A DNA stretch of 55,767 nucleotides from Candidatus Nitromaritima sp. SCGC AAA288-L16 (GCA_000372225.1 AQTY01000010.1:1-55767), one strand, 5' to 3'; shown: positions 17,506-26,950, numbered from the stretch's first letter. The notes: generated by a model from the sequence alone, not told the origin. A program made the numbers and translations.

Positions 17506-17922
17506 TTAATGTTTAAATTGTTCTAAAAAATTTCGAATGGTGGCAACTGCGATATGCGGGCCAGAACCTATTCCTGGACAAAAGCCACTTACAAGCTTCC
17601 ACATGGCCTTCGATGTCATATTCTCACGCCAAAAGGGATAGGACCGACATTGAATTGGTTTCCCAAAGTGAATCGAACAACCCGCAGGGGTCAAAAATGC
17701 ACAGGGGTTTCCATCTTCCACCTCATGTACCCACTGGTCATCATCCCGTTTTAAAAATTCTTTTCTAAAACGAGCAGGACTTAGTTTCGTGATTTTGGAA
17801 GCGTTCTCAATAGATTTTTTGTCAAAATAAACTATACCCGGTTTTGCGCAACATTTAAAACAATCAGGCTGGCATTCAAAACGCGGGGATTCTTTTTCCC
17901 ACCATTTTGTGCTAGCTGTCAT
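17506..17922 (-). CDS. YkgJ-family cysteine-cluster protein
   Basis: A 138-residue protein of the zinc/iron-chelating YkgJ family. It has the N-terminal cluster C17-x3-C21-x2-C24-C25, then NPCAFLTPAGCSIHFGKPIQCRSYPFW carrying three more cysteines, and a late Cys in SGFCPG. These cysteines would bind a metal or a cluster. The biochemical role of the family is not established. The ATG overlaps the proB stop in an ATGA, so it is translationally coupled to glutamate kinase. Confidence 0.85.
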   Translation of the reverse strand: MTASTKWWEKESPRFECQPDCFKCCAKPGIVYFDKKSIENASKITKLSPARFRKEFLKRDDDQWVHEVEDGNPCAFLTPAGCSIHFGKPIQCRSYPFWRENMTSKAMWKLVSGFCPGIGSGPHIAVATIRNFLEQFKH

Positions 17923-19088
17923 AGTAGCGTTAGGTCATCACGGTGAATGACTTCATTATAAAAATTATCCTCGAAAATTTTTTTTACAGCATTAGTTCTC
18001 ATTCCCATAATACTGTCCAGATCACGAAAGTTATAATTAACAAGTCCACGAGCAATTTCCTTGCCATCTTCACCAAGAATACGCACCGCATTTCCAAACT
18101 CGAATTTACCTTCAACTTTAATCACCCCAGCTGGCAGCAGACTTTTCCCTTGCGACAAAATAGCTTTCTCTGCACCTGAATCAATAGTTATTTCCCCAGA
18201 TGGTTTTAGAGTATGTGCTATCCAGTGCTTTCTTTTTTTTATTTTTTCCCGTCCAGCCCAAAACAGAGTCCCCACACTTTTGCCTTTGTAAATTTTTTCA
18301 GCGATACTTTTATCAAAGCCATTAACAATAAGCGTAGGAATAGCAAAGCTCATGGTCTGCTTGGCTGCAAGGACCTTGGTATACATCCCACCAACCGTAA
18401 CTTTACTCTTACTCCCGCCAGCTAGTTTCTCAATTTTTTGAGTTATGCGATCTACATGTTCAATAATCTTCATGGGCGCATCCCCTTCTCTCATCTTTGA
18501 TGACGGATCTCGAGAAAAAAGTCCGTCGACGTCGGAAAGGATTATCAACAATTGTGCATTGAGAAGGCAGGCAACTGTTGCTGACAATGTATCATTATCA
18601 CCAATTTTAATTTCATCAATGGTCACTGAATCATTTTCATTAATAATAGGGATTACTTTGTGCTTCAGAAGAGTTTCCAAAGTATGCTTGGCGTTAAGAA
18701 AACGCTTACGGTTTCGTAAATCATCATGCCCAAGTAGTATCTGAGCTACCTTAATTCCTTCTTTCTTAAATTTTTTTTCGTAAGTATGCATAAGATAACT
18801 TTGACCGATAGCAGCACAGGCTTGCTTTTCAGGAATAGAAAGGTCAGTTTGAAGCAAAGCTAGACGTTCTCTACCGGCCATAATAGCTCCGGAAGAAACT
18901 AGAACTACCTCGCAGTCTCGATCAATAATCTTACGAATTGTTTGCGCCAACAAGCGCACATTGCTGGCGCTCAATCCATCAGCCAATTCATTCTTCCCTT
19001 TTTCACGCTTAGCAATAATACTACTCCCAACTTTAATCACTACACGCTTGAGACCTTTCAGGATTTCTTTACGGACATCGTTGTGCAT
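17919..19088 (-). CDS. proB: Glutamate 5-kinase with PUA domain
   Basis: Phosphorylates glutamate, the first step of proline synthesis. The 389-residue product has the amino-acid kinase domain (about 1-270): VVIKVGSSIIAK at the N-terminus, VSSGAIMAGRERL, the substrate loop NENDSVTIDEIKIGDNDTLSA and GTGGMYTK-like KVTVGGMYTKVLAAK. A C-terminal PUA domain (about 290-375) holds SLLPAGVIKVEG. proA is not adjacent and not in the window; proC lies at 53.5 kb. An ATGA overlap joins it to the ykgJ-like gene. Confidence 0.95.
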   Translation of the reverse strand: MHNDVRKEILKGLKRVVIKVGSSIIAKREKGKNELADGLSASNVRLLAQTIRKIIDRDCEVVLVSSGAIMAGRERLALLQTDLSIPEKQACAAIGQSYLMHTYEKKFKKEGIKVAQILLGHDDLRNRKRFLNAKHTLETLLKHKVIPIINENDSVTIDEIKIGDNDTLSATVACLLNAQLLIILSDVDGLFSRDPSSKMREGDAPMKIIEHVDRITQKIEKLAGGSKSKVTVGGMYTKVLAAKQTMSFAIPTLIVNGFDKSIAEKIYKGKSVGTLFWAGREKIKKRKHWIAHTLKPSGEITIDSGAEKAILSQGKSLLPAGVIKVEGKFEFGNAVRILGEDGKEIARGLVNYNFRDLDSIMGMRTNAVKKIFEDNFYNEVIHRDDLTLL

Positions 19089-19169
19089 ATCGATATTTTC
19101 AAATTAGTTAAAATCTGCTTCAAAATCTTTACAATCTATCTTAAATTGGCCAGAGGATCATCCGAATTC

Positions 19170-20003
19170 TTATTTAATCTGAAAGGAAATAATATTTTTA
19201 ACAAACTGATCGATCGCATTGAAGTAACCTGTTCCCCCAACTAGAAAGGTGTCATTATGGCCCGCGCCTTTGATATCGTAAAATACCTTTGGTTCGGCAG
19301 CCGCAGCAAAAAGCTCGCGTCCCAGTTTATAAGGAACTATTTCATCCTGAGTTCCATGAAGAAACAGTTTGGGAAGTTTGAGATTTGGGACCTTCCCAAT
19401 CGAATCGAACCGGGATTTTATGGCCCAGCTTAATGGCAGAACCGGAAACATCTTTCTAGCCATTTTGCCGGCAGATGGAAAAACAGATTCCAGGATGATT
19501 CCAGCAGCCGCGTTTTTAGAAGCCACTTCGATCGCGCAAACCCCTCCCAACGAACGCCCAAATAAAATGATCTTCTCGGGCATAATTTTTTTGACTTTCA
19601 CAAGCCAGTCATAAGCCGCTTGCGAATCTAGATAAATTCCTTCTTCATTCGGTTCACCTTCACTTTTACCATAACCACGATAGTCAAAAATAAACACATC
19701 TAGGTTAAGCGGCTTCAGCATTTCAATATTATCCAGTCGGTGTGTTATGTTTCCCGCGTTCCCATGAAACCATAGTAAAGTTGCATTCGACTCCTTTGAC
19801 GAAAAGTACCACCCATGAAGTCCCACACCATCACCAGCAATAAAGCGAACATCCTCTTTGAAAACTAAACTTGAAGATGGGCTCCAGTTACCCTCCGGGT
19901 ACTTGTAAGGATGATAAATTATCCAACGCTCACAACTGACCAGAAAAATACCGTAGCTTAGAAGGACGAGTACAGTCACCCCCACTACATGAGAAATCAT
20001 CAT
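19170..20003 (-). CDS. Membrane-anchored alpha/beta hydrolase (BEM46/YfhR-like)
   Basis: A serine hydrolase with an N-terminal membrane anchor (about 4-22). Counting from ATG 20003, the nucleophile elbow GRSLGG puts Ser at 151, Asp220 lies in HGTQDEIVPY and His249 in GAGHNDTF, completing the triad. The oxyanion region FHGNAGN and FDYRGYGKSEG match the BEM46/YfhR group. A TTG at 20057 in the same frame is an alternative start but has no ribosome site. It follows nfeD on the same strand by about 100 bases. Substrate unknown. Confidence 0.85.
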   Translation of the reverse strand: MMISHVVGVTVLVLLSYGIFLVSCERWIIYHPYKYPEGNWSPSSSLVFKEDVRFIAGDGVGLHGWYFSSKESNATLLWFHGNAGNITHRLDNIEMLKPLNLDVFIFDYRGYGKSEGEPNEEGIYLDSQAAYDWLVKVKKIMPEKIILFGRSLGGVCAIEVASKNAAAGIILESVFPSAGKMARKMFPVLPLSWAIKSRFDSIGKVPNLKLPKLFLHGTQDEIVPYKLGRELFAAAAEPKVFYDIKGAGHNDTFLVGGTGYFNAIDQFVKNIISFQIK

Positions 20004-20101
20004 GATAACTTTCACTTTCAAGAATGAACTACTGGTCTGGATAGGTTGTATAATCAACTAGGCAAAGCTTTCCTTCATGGTAAACATTTTTTCAAATAAA
20101 C

Positions 20102-21397
20102 TTATTCGTCTACTTTCCTGACTTTTATTTTAAGACCTTTAACTACTTCGACTGATACCTTCTCACCAACCGAAATGACTGTGTCACTTTCAGCCATCCA
20201 CATTTCTCCGTGGATAAGCACACGCCCCTCAAGGTTTAAGGTTTCCTTAACAACCCCTACCTCGCCTAAAAGTCCTTCCATACCGGTTGTTGTGACTAAC
20301 TGATGGGCCTTTTTAGCTAAGTAAATACTTCCTATCGAAAACAAAAAAGTCATACCCAGGGTTGGATACAATATCATCTTTGAGATCTGCATCGCAGGGT
20401 CATCACTATCAATCAGCATAATAGATCCAAGGAATATTGAGATTGCGCCACTCATTGCAAGCAAACCATAGCTCATCACGTTGACTTCAGCTATCAATAA
20501 AACCACACCTAGAACAACCAACAAGAGCCCGGCATAATTTATTGGCAGGGTCTGCATAGCATACAAGGCCAAGATCAAACTGACGCTCCCTACCACTCCT
20601 GGTAAAATAAGCCCTGGGTTTGAAAGTTCAAAGTAAAGACCAACCAACCCCAACATCATCAGAACATAGGCCACATTAGGACTAGCAATAATATCTAGAA
20701 TTCTCTGCCTACTGTTCATCTCCTTAAAAATAATATTTTTTTCAGCAGTATTCAGTGTAATTATACTTCCCCCTAATTTTACTTCTCTTTTATCCAAAGC
20801 CAAGACCAGAGAATCCAGGTTGGCGGCCACTAAATCAATTACATTAAGGCGCTTTGCTTCTTCTGCTGAAACAGAAATACTTTTTCTAACTGACAATTCA
20901 GCCCAATGAGCATTTCTACCTCTTTGCTCAGCAAGAGAACGGATGTAGGCAGATGCATCGTTCACAACCTTATCCTCCATAACTTTCGCTTGTCCTCCTG
21001 AACCACCACCCATCAAGTTGACTGGGTGAGCAGCCCCGATATTTGTTCCCGGTTCCATGGCAGCAATATGAGATGCAATTGTAATGAAAGTCCCTGCTGA
21101 TGCTGCACGTGACCCGCCTGGAGAAACAAATGAAGCCACTGGAACTTTAGAACTTTGAATAGCCTTAATAATTTTCCGCATGGAAGTATCCAGTCCTCCG
21201 GGTGTATCCATTCGGATCACAATCAATTCCTCCGAAGAAGTATTAGCACTACGAATTTCATTCGCCACAAACTCTGCCACAACTGGATTGATAGCGCCCT
21301 CTATTTTAACCACTATAATACCATCCGCCCCGAATGCGTTTGCAGGCCAAACCATCAGCAGCAGTACAATAACCAGTAGTTTTCTAAAAATTATCAT
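20102..21397 (-). CDS. nfeD: NfeD-family membrane-bound serine protease
   Basis: A long-form NfeD protein (431 residues). It has a signal-like N-terminal segment (1-23), a ClpP-class protease domain (about 25-215), four or so membrane helices (about 235-370) and a C-terminal OB-fold NfeD domain (about 370-430). The Ser-Lys dyad is visible: Ser100 in SRAASAGTF and Lys143 in MEDKVVNDASA, with MDTPGG upstream. In archaea the long form cleaves the stomatin-like partner; a slipin gene usually follows it, but here the next gene is an alpha/beta hydrolase. Confidence 0.92.
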   Translation of the reverse strand: MIIFRKLLVIVLLLMVWPANAFGADGIIVVKIEGAINPVVAEFVANEIRSANTSSEELIVIRMDTPGGLDTSMRKIIKAIQSSKVPVASFVSPGGSRAASAGTFITIASHIAAMEPGTNIGAAHPVNLMGGGSGGQAKVMEDKVVNDASAYIRSLAEQRGRNAHWAELSVRKSISVSAEEAKRLNVIDLVAANLDSLVLALDKREVKLGGSIITLNTAEKNIIFKEMNSRQRILDIIASPNVAYVLMMLGLVGLYFELSNPGLILPGVVGSVSLILALYAMQTLPINYAGLLLVVLGVVLLIAEVNVMSYGLLAMSGAISIFLGSIMLIDSDDPAMQISKMILYPTLGMTFLFSIGSIYLAKKAHQLVTTTGMEGLLGEVGVVKETLNLEGRVLIHGEMWMAESDTVISVGEKVSVEVVKGLKIKVRKVDE

Positions 21398-21546
21398 AAG
21401 TGTTTAAGCCACATATCTTAGCAAGTTTTTATTTTTTCACATCGTTTTTAAAAAAAGTCAAACCCAAAGTCCCAACGAGAACTGTACAAGCGTGGAATCC
21501 AGTTTTTTTTCATGGATAGGTTATTTGGTGGTAAACTAAGCCCAAC

Positions 21547-21990
21547 ATGGACATATCTAATCAAAAATCTAAACAAAAACGTGACCCTGATTTTAAATCA
21601 GTATTTATTGTCGATCCAATTAAAGGAGAAAGGCTTCACCTAGCAAAACTCCTTAAGCAAGAAAAGTTTTTAATGATGACATTTGAACACATTGGAGACT
21701 GTTTAAAGCAAAATAATGCAATCAAACCGGATTTAGTTATCTTTGTTCTTCGCAAGGATAAAAATGAGCCAAACCAATTAAAAAACATTAAAAAATACTT
21801 TAAAAACCTACACTTTATTATTCTAATGACTTCAGAGGTTTCTGAATTGAACATAGACGAACTTAAAGAAAGCGGGTTCACCTCAATTTATAAGGCAAAC
21901 AATCAAGATATGGTTAAGAACTTTATTTATACTGTAATGCCAGAGTGCCAGGTAACCCATGCAGAAGAGCCATCACTCGAAACAAAGTAA
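21547..21990 (+). CDS. Degenerate receiver-like (pseudo-response-regulator) protein
   Basis: A 147-residue protein with a CheY-like pattern: FIVDP at the first strand (about 19-23), PDLVIFVL where the phospho-Asp strand belongs, LHFIILMTSE at strand 4 (Thr/Ser switch) and SIYKAN at strand 5 with the conserved Lys. The phosphoacceptor Asp itself appears to be replaced (VIFVLRKD instead of the usual LLD), so phosphorylation is unlikely. It lies about 70 bases upstream of kdsA on the same strand. Family assignment is from pattern only. Confidence 0.6.
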   Translation: MDISNQKSKQKRDPDFKSVFIVDPIKGERLHLAKLLKQEKFLMMTFEHIGDCLKQNNAIKPDLVIFVLRKDKNEPNQLKNIKKYFKNLHFIILMTSEVSELNIDELKESGFTSIYKANNQDMVKNFIYTVMPECQVTHAEEPSLETK

Positions 21991-22059
21991 GTTTATGTAT
22001 TTTTATTCACCGGTTAATCGATCAATTCTCTTCCCTGTAATTATGTTAATCCAAACCCC

Positions 22060-22905
22060 ATGGGCATAAAAGTAAAAAAAACAAAACTTGTGAAGGTTGG
22101 ACAAGTCGAAATAGGTGGTGGAAGGCCCGTGGTTTTGATTGCGGGTCCATGTGTTATCGAGTCACAAAGCCATGTACTAGATACCGCCGAAAAAATTAAA
22201 CGTGCCGCCAACGATGCAAATATTCCTTTCATATTCAAGGCGTCCTACGACAAAGCTAACCGATCTTCAATCGATTCCTTTCGTGGCCCTGGATTAATTA
22301 AAGGGCTAAAATCTCTTGAAAAAATAAAAAAGGAACTGAACATACCTGTGCTCTCAGATGTACACACAGAAGAAGAAATAGAGCCAGCCTCTGAAGTTCT
22401 TGATGTATTACAGATTCCAGCATTTTTATGCAGACAAACCAATATGATAATAAAAGCAGCAAAAACAGGACGGGCTGTCAATGTTAAGAAAGGACAATTC
22501 ATGGCCCCTTGGGATATGAAGAATGTTGTTGATAAGTTATCTCAAAGTGGTTGTAAAAAAGCATTACTCACAGAACGTGGGTTTACATTTGGCTACAATA
22601 ATCTTGTTGTAGATATGCGTTCTTTGATCCTTATGCGAGACCTAGGCTACCCTGTTGTCTTTGATGCAACCCACAGCCTGCAACTTCCAGGAGGCAAAGG
22701 AAAAAAAAGTGGCGGCCAAAAAGAGCTTATTCCAGATCTTGTTCGTGGAGCTGTCGCAGTGGGATGCGATGCAATCTTCATGGAAGTTCATCCCAACCCA
22801 GAAAAAGCAAAATCTGATGGGCCTAATATGCTTAAACTATCCCAATTACCAGAACTCCTTAATCAAATAAAAACGTTAGATTCGGCCGTTCGAAGTCAAA
22901 CTTAG
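22060..22905 (+). CDS. kdsA: 3-deoxy-D-manno-octulosonate 8-phosphate synthase, metal-dependent type
   Basis: Condenses phosphoenolpyruvate with arabinose 5-phosphate to KDO-8-phosphate for lipopolysaccharide. The 281-residue product shows IAGPCVIES with Cys31 (Asn in the metal-free E. coli type, Cys in metal-dependent enzymes such as that of Aquifex), FKASYDKANRSS, the VLSDVHT loop, FLCRQTNM, TERGFTFGYNNLVVDMR and DATHSLQLPGG. It is strong evidence for a Gram-negative outer membrane. No kdsB or kdsD is nearby. Confidence 0.95.
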   Translation: MGIKVKKTKLVKVGQVEIGGGRPVVLIAGPCVIESQSHVLDTAEKIKRAANDANIPFIFKASYDKANRSSIDSFRGPGLIKGLKSLEKIKKELNIPVLSDVHTEEEIEPASEVLDVLQIPAFLCRQTNMIIKAAKTGRAVNVKKGQFMAPWDMKNVVDKLSQSGCKKALLTERGFTFGYNNLVVDMRSLILMRDLGYPVVFDATHSLQLPGGKGKKSGGQKELIPDLVRGAVAVGCDAIFMEVHPNPEKAKSDGPNMLKLSQLPELLNQIKTLDSAVRSQT

Positions 22906-23277
22906 GAAAATGGTAATCAAGTAGTTGTCTCCCCCACACCTAAAAATTCAGTAAAAGGCAAAATAGAGGAAGATGGCTCCCCATATTGGGGAGCCGGAGA
23001 GAAAATACATTTGGCTTTCGCTTTGGCACGCCACAGTTGAGATCTTGGGAGATCCAACCGTTGGAGGAGGCAATGCCAATTCGAATCTTCAACCTTATAC
23101 TAGCAAACCTCATGCCACCACTTCGCCACGCTTGGATAAAAAAATACACCCATGTTTATAGATACTTACGAGACTGTGTGATGATAATGTCATTGGTTTT
23201 ACTGTGAAAAGTGAAGGAAATTTTGTCCACCCTGTCAAAAACTTCTCCATTTCTAGAATATCCTTCTATCAAAGCCA
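22906..23277. other. 372-base gap between convergent genes; one strong hairpin
   Basis: Between kdsA and the phosphorylase-like gene. It contains a perfect 9-bp stem (22975-22983 with 22987-22995, loop TAT) without a T-run. Several short frames exist on both strands but none has a ribosome site or a recognisable protein. It may hold an RNA or remnants of a gene. Confidence 0.4.
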
Positions 23278-24039
23278 TCATAAGATCCGCAAAAACACCC
23301 CTAAGATTTCCGTCAAATTCGCTGTCGCTTTTTGGCTTTGGCTGTGCAAGGATATCAAATTTCTTATCGCGGATGGGTGGGTAGCAGCATACCACCCAGC
23401 TTTGATTTTGGAGACCTTCCCTTCTCCATCGGCAAATGAACTAGTGTTAATCAAAGACTGCTCCATAGTATCGCTAATAGCTCTTACTGAAACAAATGGA
23501 ATATATTTTTCAATACAATGGCCTATGAGTGACGATGTTTCCATATCCACCGCCAATGCTTTATGAGAAGACCCTAGTTCTTGCTTAGCGGAAGAATCAG
23601 AAATGACTTGGTTCACTGTTAGTAAAGTTCCCTTGTAAATCATTATTTTTTTCTGAGATGTCAGTCTCTCAAATAATTCTGATTGTTCTGGGTTCACGGG
23701 ATAGCTTTTAGAAAAAGTAGCGACCTGATCAATTTCTAAAACCTTGTCAGCGACAACCAAATCTCCTACTTTCAACCTTAAATCTAATCCGCCGGCATAC
23801 CCTATTGAAAGAACTAAAGCTGGAATGGTTCTACTTAAAACTTCCTTTAGCGCACTCAAAGCACAATCTTTACCCATACCCGTTCGTACTAAAACAATAC
23901 TGACTCCTTCCCAACTTCCGACCCAGACATCTGCATGCCCTGCCCTGAGTTGTTCTTTGACATTCATCAGTTTTCTAATCAGGTTTATCTCTTCTCGAAG
24001 AGCACCCAAAATGAAAATTGGTTGGTCCATTCTTCTCAT
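23278..24039 (-). CDS. Nucleoside phosphorylase / MTA-SAH nucleosidase-like protein
   Basis: A 253-residue PNP/UDP-phosphorylase superfamily enzyme that cleaves N-glycosidic bonds. Seen: FILGALREE at the N-terminus, VLVRTGMGK, LSIGYAGGLDLRLKVGDLVVADKV, LAVDMETSS (ribose-binding Met-Glu) and SVRAISDTM with the base-binding Asp. The pattern is compatible with MTA/SAH nucleosidases, futalosine hydrolase and hopanoid-associated HpnG; I cannot choose. mtnA lies 4.3 kb away, so a link to methylthioadenosine salvage is possible. The C-terminal tail is longer than usual. Confidence 0.75.
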   Translation of the reverse strand: MRRMDQPIFILGALREEINLIRKLMNVKEQLRAGHADVWVGSWEGVSIVLVRTGMGKDCALSALKEVLSRTIPALVLSIGYAGGLDLRLKVGDLVVADKVLEIDQVATFSKSYPVNPEQSELFERLTSQKKIMIYKGTLLTVNQVISDSSAKQELGSSHKALAVDMETSSLIGHCIEKYIPFVSVRAISDTMEQSLINTSSFADGEGKVSKIKAGWYAATHPSAIRNLISLHSQSQKATANLTEILGVFLRIL

Positions 24040-24179
24040 GTTTTAATTAACAAATAATTTATTACGAATTAAACAGCAAAGATGGTAAAGACGCAAAGAA
24101 ATAGTTTTCATATGTTAATTCGACTTGCCTACTCTGCCAAGGGTGTGCTAGCGTGCTCGGTCGGACTTTGGAAAAAAAT

Positions 24180-25553
24180 ATGGCTAAACAAAAACACATT
24201 ATTCCTGTGCGACCAAGTGACAAACTTGAACTTACCGTAGAAAGTCAAGGATCTAGCGGAGATGGCATATGTAAACACAAGGGCTATACTCTTTTTGTGC
24301 CCGGAGGCATTCCCGGAGATCTGGTTTTTGCAGAAGTAATAAAAATCACGCCAAGGTTTGGAGTTACCCGCATTATCGAACAACGTTCTCCATCACCAGA
24401 CCGAATCAAAGCCCCCTGCCCTGTATTTACCCAGTGTGGAGGATGTAAATTACAGGACTTAAAATATGACAAACAAATGGAGTTTAAGGTTGATGTCGTC
24501 AAAGATGCTTTGAAACATATTGGGAAAATTGACACACCCCTGATCGCATCAATCCCAGCAGAAAAAATGTACAATTATAGAAATAAGGGGAGCTTTTCTG
24601 TACAGAAGCAAGGTGGGTTTCTTCGTATGGGATTTTTTAAACAGGGTTCGCATGACATAATCAGTACTGAAAGTTGTGGAATCCTTCATGATCCAATCAA
24701 CAAGGCAAAAGAATTTATTCGAGAACTCCTCATTAAACACCATGTATCTATCTATGATGAGAGAAAACATCTGGGACTATTTCGTGAACTTGTAATACGT
24801 CACTCATCATATTCAAATCAATTATTAATTGGGTTAGTAACTACTCCAGGAGATTTCCCTGAAGAATTCCTGACAGATCTAACCGCTAAGGTCACATGCA
24901 ACAATCTACATATTTGTGGGGTCGTACAAAATATCAACTCTCAAAAGACTAATGTAATTCTAGGGAAAGAAACTCGTGTTTTATGGGGACAAGGTGAACT
25001 GAATGAACAGTTAGGAAAATTGGAGTTCAGTCTTTCATTAACTTCTTTTTTTCAGGTTCATCCTGAACAAACGATCCGGTTATTTGAAACCATAGAAAAG
25101 TGGACAAAAAATACTACTGGTCGAATTCTAGACGCTTTTTGCGGAATAGGTGCTATTAGCTTATGGCTAGGGCAATCAGGCTTACGAGTTGTTGGGATTG
25201 AAGAATTACCTCAAGCAGTAAAAGACGCACGCGCCAGTGCAAAAAAAAATAATATTGACTCCTGTTTTTTCATACAAGGAAAAGTTGAAGAGCACATCAG
25301 AAAATTCAAAGAACAGGATATTGAAACAATAATTTTAGACCCCCCCCGCAAAGGTTGTTCAGAGAAAGTTCTCCAAGCTATTTCTGAGATAAAACCCAAA
25401 AAAGTTATTTACGTCTCCTGCAATCCATCAACCCTAGCCCGAGACTTAGCCCGTTTAGAAAAGTACCGCATTGATGATGTTGTTGTGATCGATTTATTCC
25501 CACAAACACAACACGTGGAGACGGCAGTATTACTGACCTTGAGCAATTCCTAA
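24180..25553 (+). CDS. rlmD: 23S rRNA (uracil-5-)-methyltransferase, RlmD/TrmA family
   Basis: S-adenosylmethionine-dependent methylation of a uridine C5 in RNA, most likely U1939 of 23S rRNA. Counting from ATG 24180: an N-terminal TRAM domain (about 10-68), the [4Fe-4S] cysteines C80, C86, C89 and C166, the SAM motif LDAFCGIGAISLWLG, ILDPPRKG, the catalytic Cys in YVSCNPSTLARDL and the general-base Glu in QTQHVETAVLL. I prefer ATG 24180 to the GTG at 24153 because family members begin there. The 3' end overlaps convergent asnS by 4 bases. Confidence 0.9.
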   Translation: MAKQKHIIPVRPSDKLELTVESQGSSGDGICKHKGYTLFVPGGIPGDLVFAEVIKITPRFGVTRIIEQRSPSPDRIKAPCPVFTQCGGCKLQDLKYDKQMEFKVDVVKDALKHIGKIDTPLIASIPAEKMYNYRNKGSFSVQKQGGFLRMGFFKQGSHDIISTESCGILHDPINKAKEFIRELLIKHHVSIYDERKHLGLFRELVIRHSSYSNQLLIGLVTTPGDFPEEFLTDLTAKVTCNNLHICGVVQNINSQKTNVILGKETRVLWGQGELNEQLGKLEFSLSLTSFFQVHPEQTIRLFETIEKWTKNTTGRILDAFCGIGAISLWLGQSGLRVVGIEELPQAVKDARASAKKNNIDSCFFIQGKVEEHIRKFKEQDIETIILDPPRKGCSEKVLQAISEIKPKKVIYVSCNPSTLARDLARLEKYRIDDVVVIDLFPQTQHVETAVLLTLSNS

Positions 25554-26950
25554 AACCTAGCGTGCTTTGGAGTTCGAGGAAACGGGATAACGTCACGAAT
25601 ATTTTCCACTCCGGTTACAAACTGCACTAACCTCTCAAACCCTAAGCCAAACCCTGAGTGCGGAGCAGAGCCAAATCGTCTTAAATCAAGATACCAATCG
25701 TAATCTTCTGACTCTAAATTTTTGGATCGCATTCTTTTTAACAGGGAGTCGTAATCGTCTTCTCGCTGACTACCGCCAATTATTTCTCCTAGTTTTGGCA
25801 GAAGCACGTCCATCGCCCGCACAGTTTTACCGTTATCATTGACCTTCATATAAAAAGGTTTAATTTCCTCTGGATAATCATAAATAACAACTGCCTTCTT
25901 AAAAACCTCTTCACTGAGGTATCGTTCGTGCTCCGATTGCAAGTTACACCCCCAATCTACTGAATAAGCAAATTTCTTACTTGATTTTTCAAGAATATGG
26001 ATAGCATCGGTATAAGTAATACGCTCAAACTCTTTCTCCGTGATATTCTGGTGTCTTTCAAGGATTGTTTTATCAATCTGTTTATTGAAAAATTCCAAGT
26101 CCTCCGAACAATGCTCCAGGACGTCTTTAAACAAAGAATGTAGAAAATCCTCCGCTAAGTTCATATCATCATCTAAATCGTAAAATGCCATTTCCGGTTC
26201 GACCATCCAGAATTCTGAAAGATGACGACTAGTGTTTGAATTTTCAGCACGGAAGGTTGGCCCAAAAGTATAAATTTCAGAAAGAGCTAGTGCATAAACC
26301 TCTCCTTCCAGTTGCCCACTCACAGTAAGGCTAGTCTTTTCTCCAAAAAAGTCTTGGCTGTAATCAACCTTACCGTCTACCATTGGAATTGAGTCTGGGT
26401 TTAAAGTAGTAACCTGAAACATTTCGCCAGCGCCCTCACAATCGTTAGTCGTTATAATAGGCGTATGAAGATAAACAAACCCTCGGTCTTGAAAGAATTT
26501 ATGGATCGAATATGACAATCGATTACGAACCCGCATAACTGCACCAAATGTATTTGTACGTGGGCGAAGATGAGAAATCTCACGTAAAAACTCAAATGAG
26601 TGGTGCTTTTTCTGCAAAGGATACTGGTTCGGGTCAGCCTCACCATAAACCTCAATAGATTTAGCCTGAAGTTCAACGCTTTGTCCCTTGCCTGGCGATT
26701 GAACTAATTTTCCGGTGATACCCACACAACTCCCAGTGTGCAATTTCCCTGATATTAAATCAAAGCTATCAATGCTGTGATCAGTAATAACCTGAAGGTT
26801 TTTCAAACAAGAACCGTCATTGATCTCAAGAAAAGAAAATCCACCCTTAGAATCGCGGCGTGTCCTAACCCATCCCATAATAATAACCTCGTCTTGCTCC
26901 TTGCCTTGCTGTAAAACCTCTTTTATTTTCCGACGCTTCGTTTTCCTCAC
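25550..26950 (-). CDS. asnS: Asparaginyl-tRNA synthetase
   Basis: Charges tRNA-Asn. A class IIb synthetase of 466 residues with an N-terminal OB-fold anticodon domain (about 15-110; MGWVRTRRDSKGGFSFLEINDGS) and a catalytic domain carrying motif 2 (FRAENSNTSRHLSEFWMVEPE) and motif 3 (GFGLGFERLVQFV). The ending PFPRTPKHARF is typical of AsnRS rather than AspRS. Divergent from yggT. Confidence 0.96.
   Translation of the reverse strand: MRKTKRRKIKEVLQQGKEQDEVIIMGWVRTRRDSKGGFSFLEINDGSCLKNLQVITDHSIDSFDLISGKLHTGSCVGITGKLVQSPGKGQSVELQAKSIEVYGEADPNQYPLQKKHHSFEFLREISHLRPRTNTFGAVMRVRNRLSYSIHKFFQDRGFVYLHTPIITTNDCEGAGEMFQVTTLNPDSIPMVDGKVDYSQDFFGEKTSLTVSGQLEGEVYALALSEIYTFGPTFRAENSNTSRHLSEFWMVEPEMAFYDLDDDMNLAEDFLHSLFKDVLEHCSEDLEFFNKQIDKTILERHQNITEKEFERITYTDAIHILEKSSKKFAYSVDWGCNLQSEHERYLSEEVFKKAVVIYDYPEEIKPFYMKVNDNGKTVRAMDVLLPKLGEIIGGSQREDDYDSLLKRMRSKNLESEDYDWYLDLRRFGSAPHSGFGLGFERLVQFVTGVENIRDVIPFPRTPKHARF

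Noticed and set aside
18445..18744. A 99-codon plus-strand frame within proB
   Set aside because: Antisense to the conserved glutamate-kinase core; no independent evidence.
22940..23207. Overlapping short frames on both strands after kdsA
   Set aside because: None has a ribosome site or matches a known protein, and the two strands are open together, which suggests composition rather than coding.
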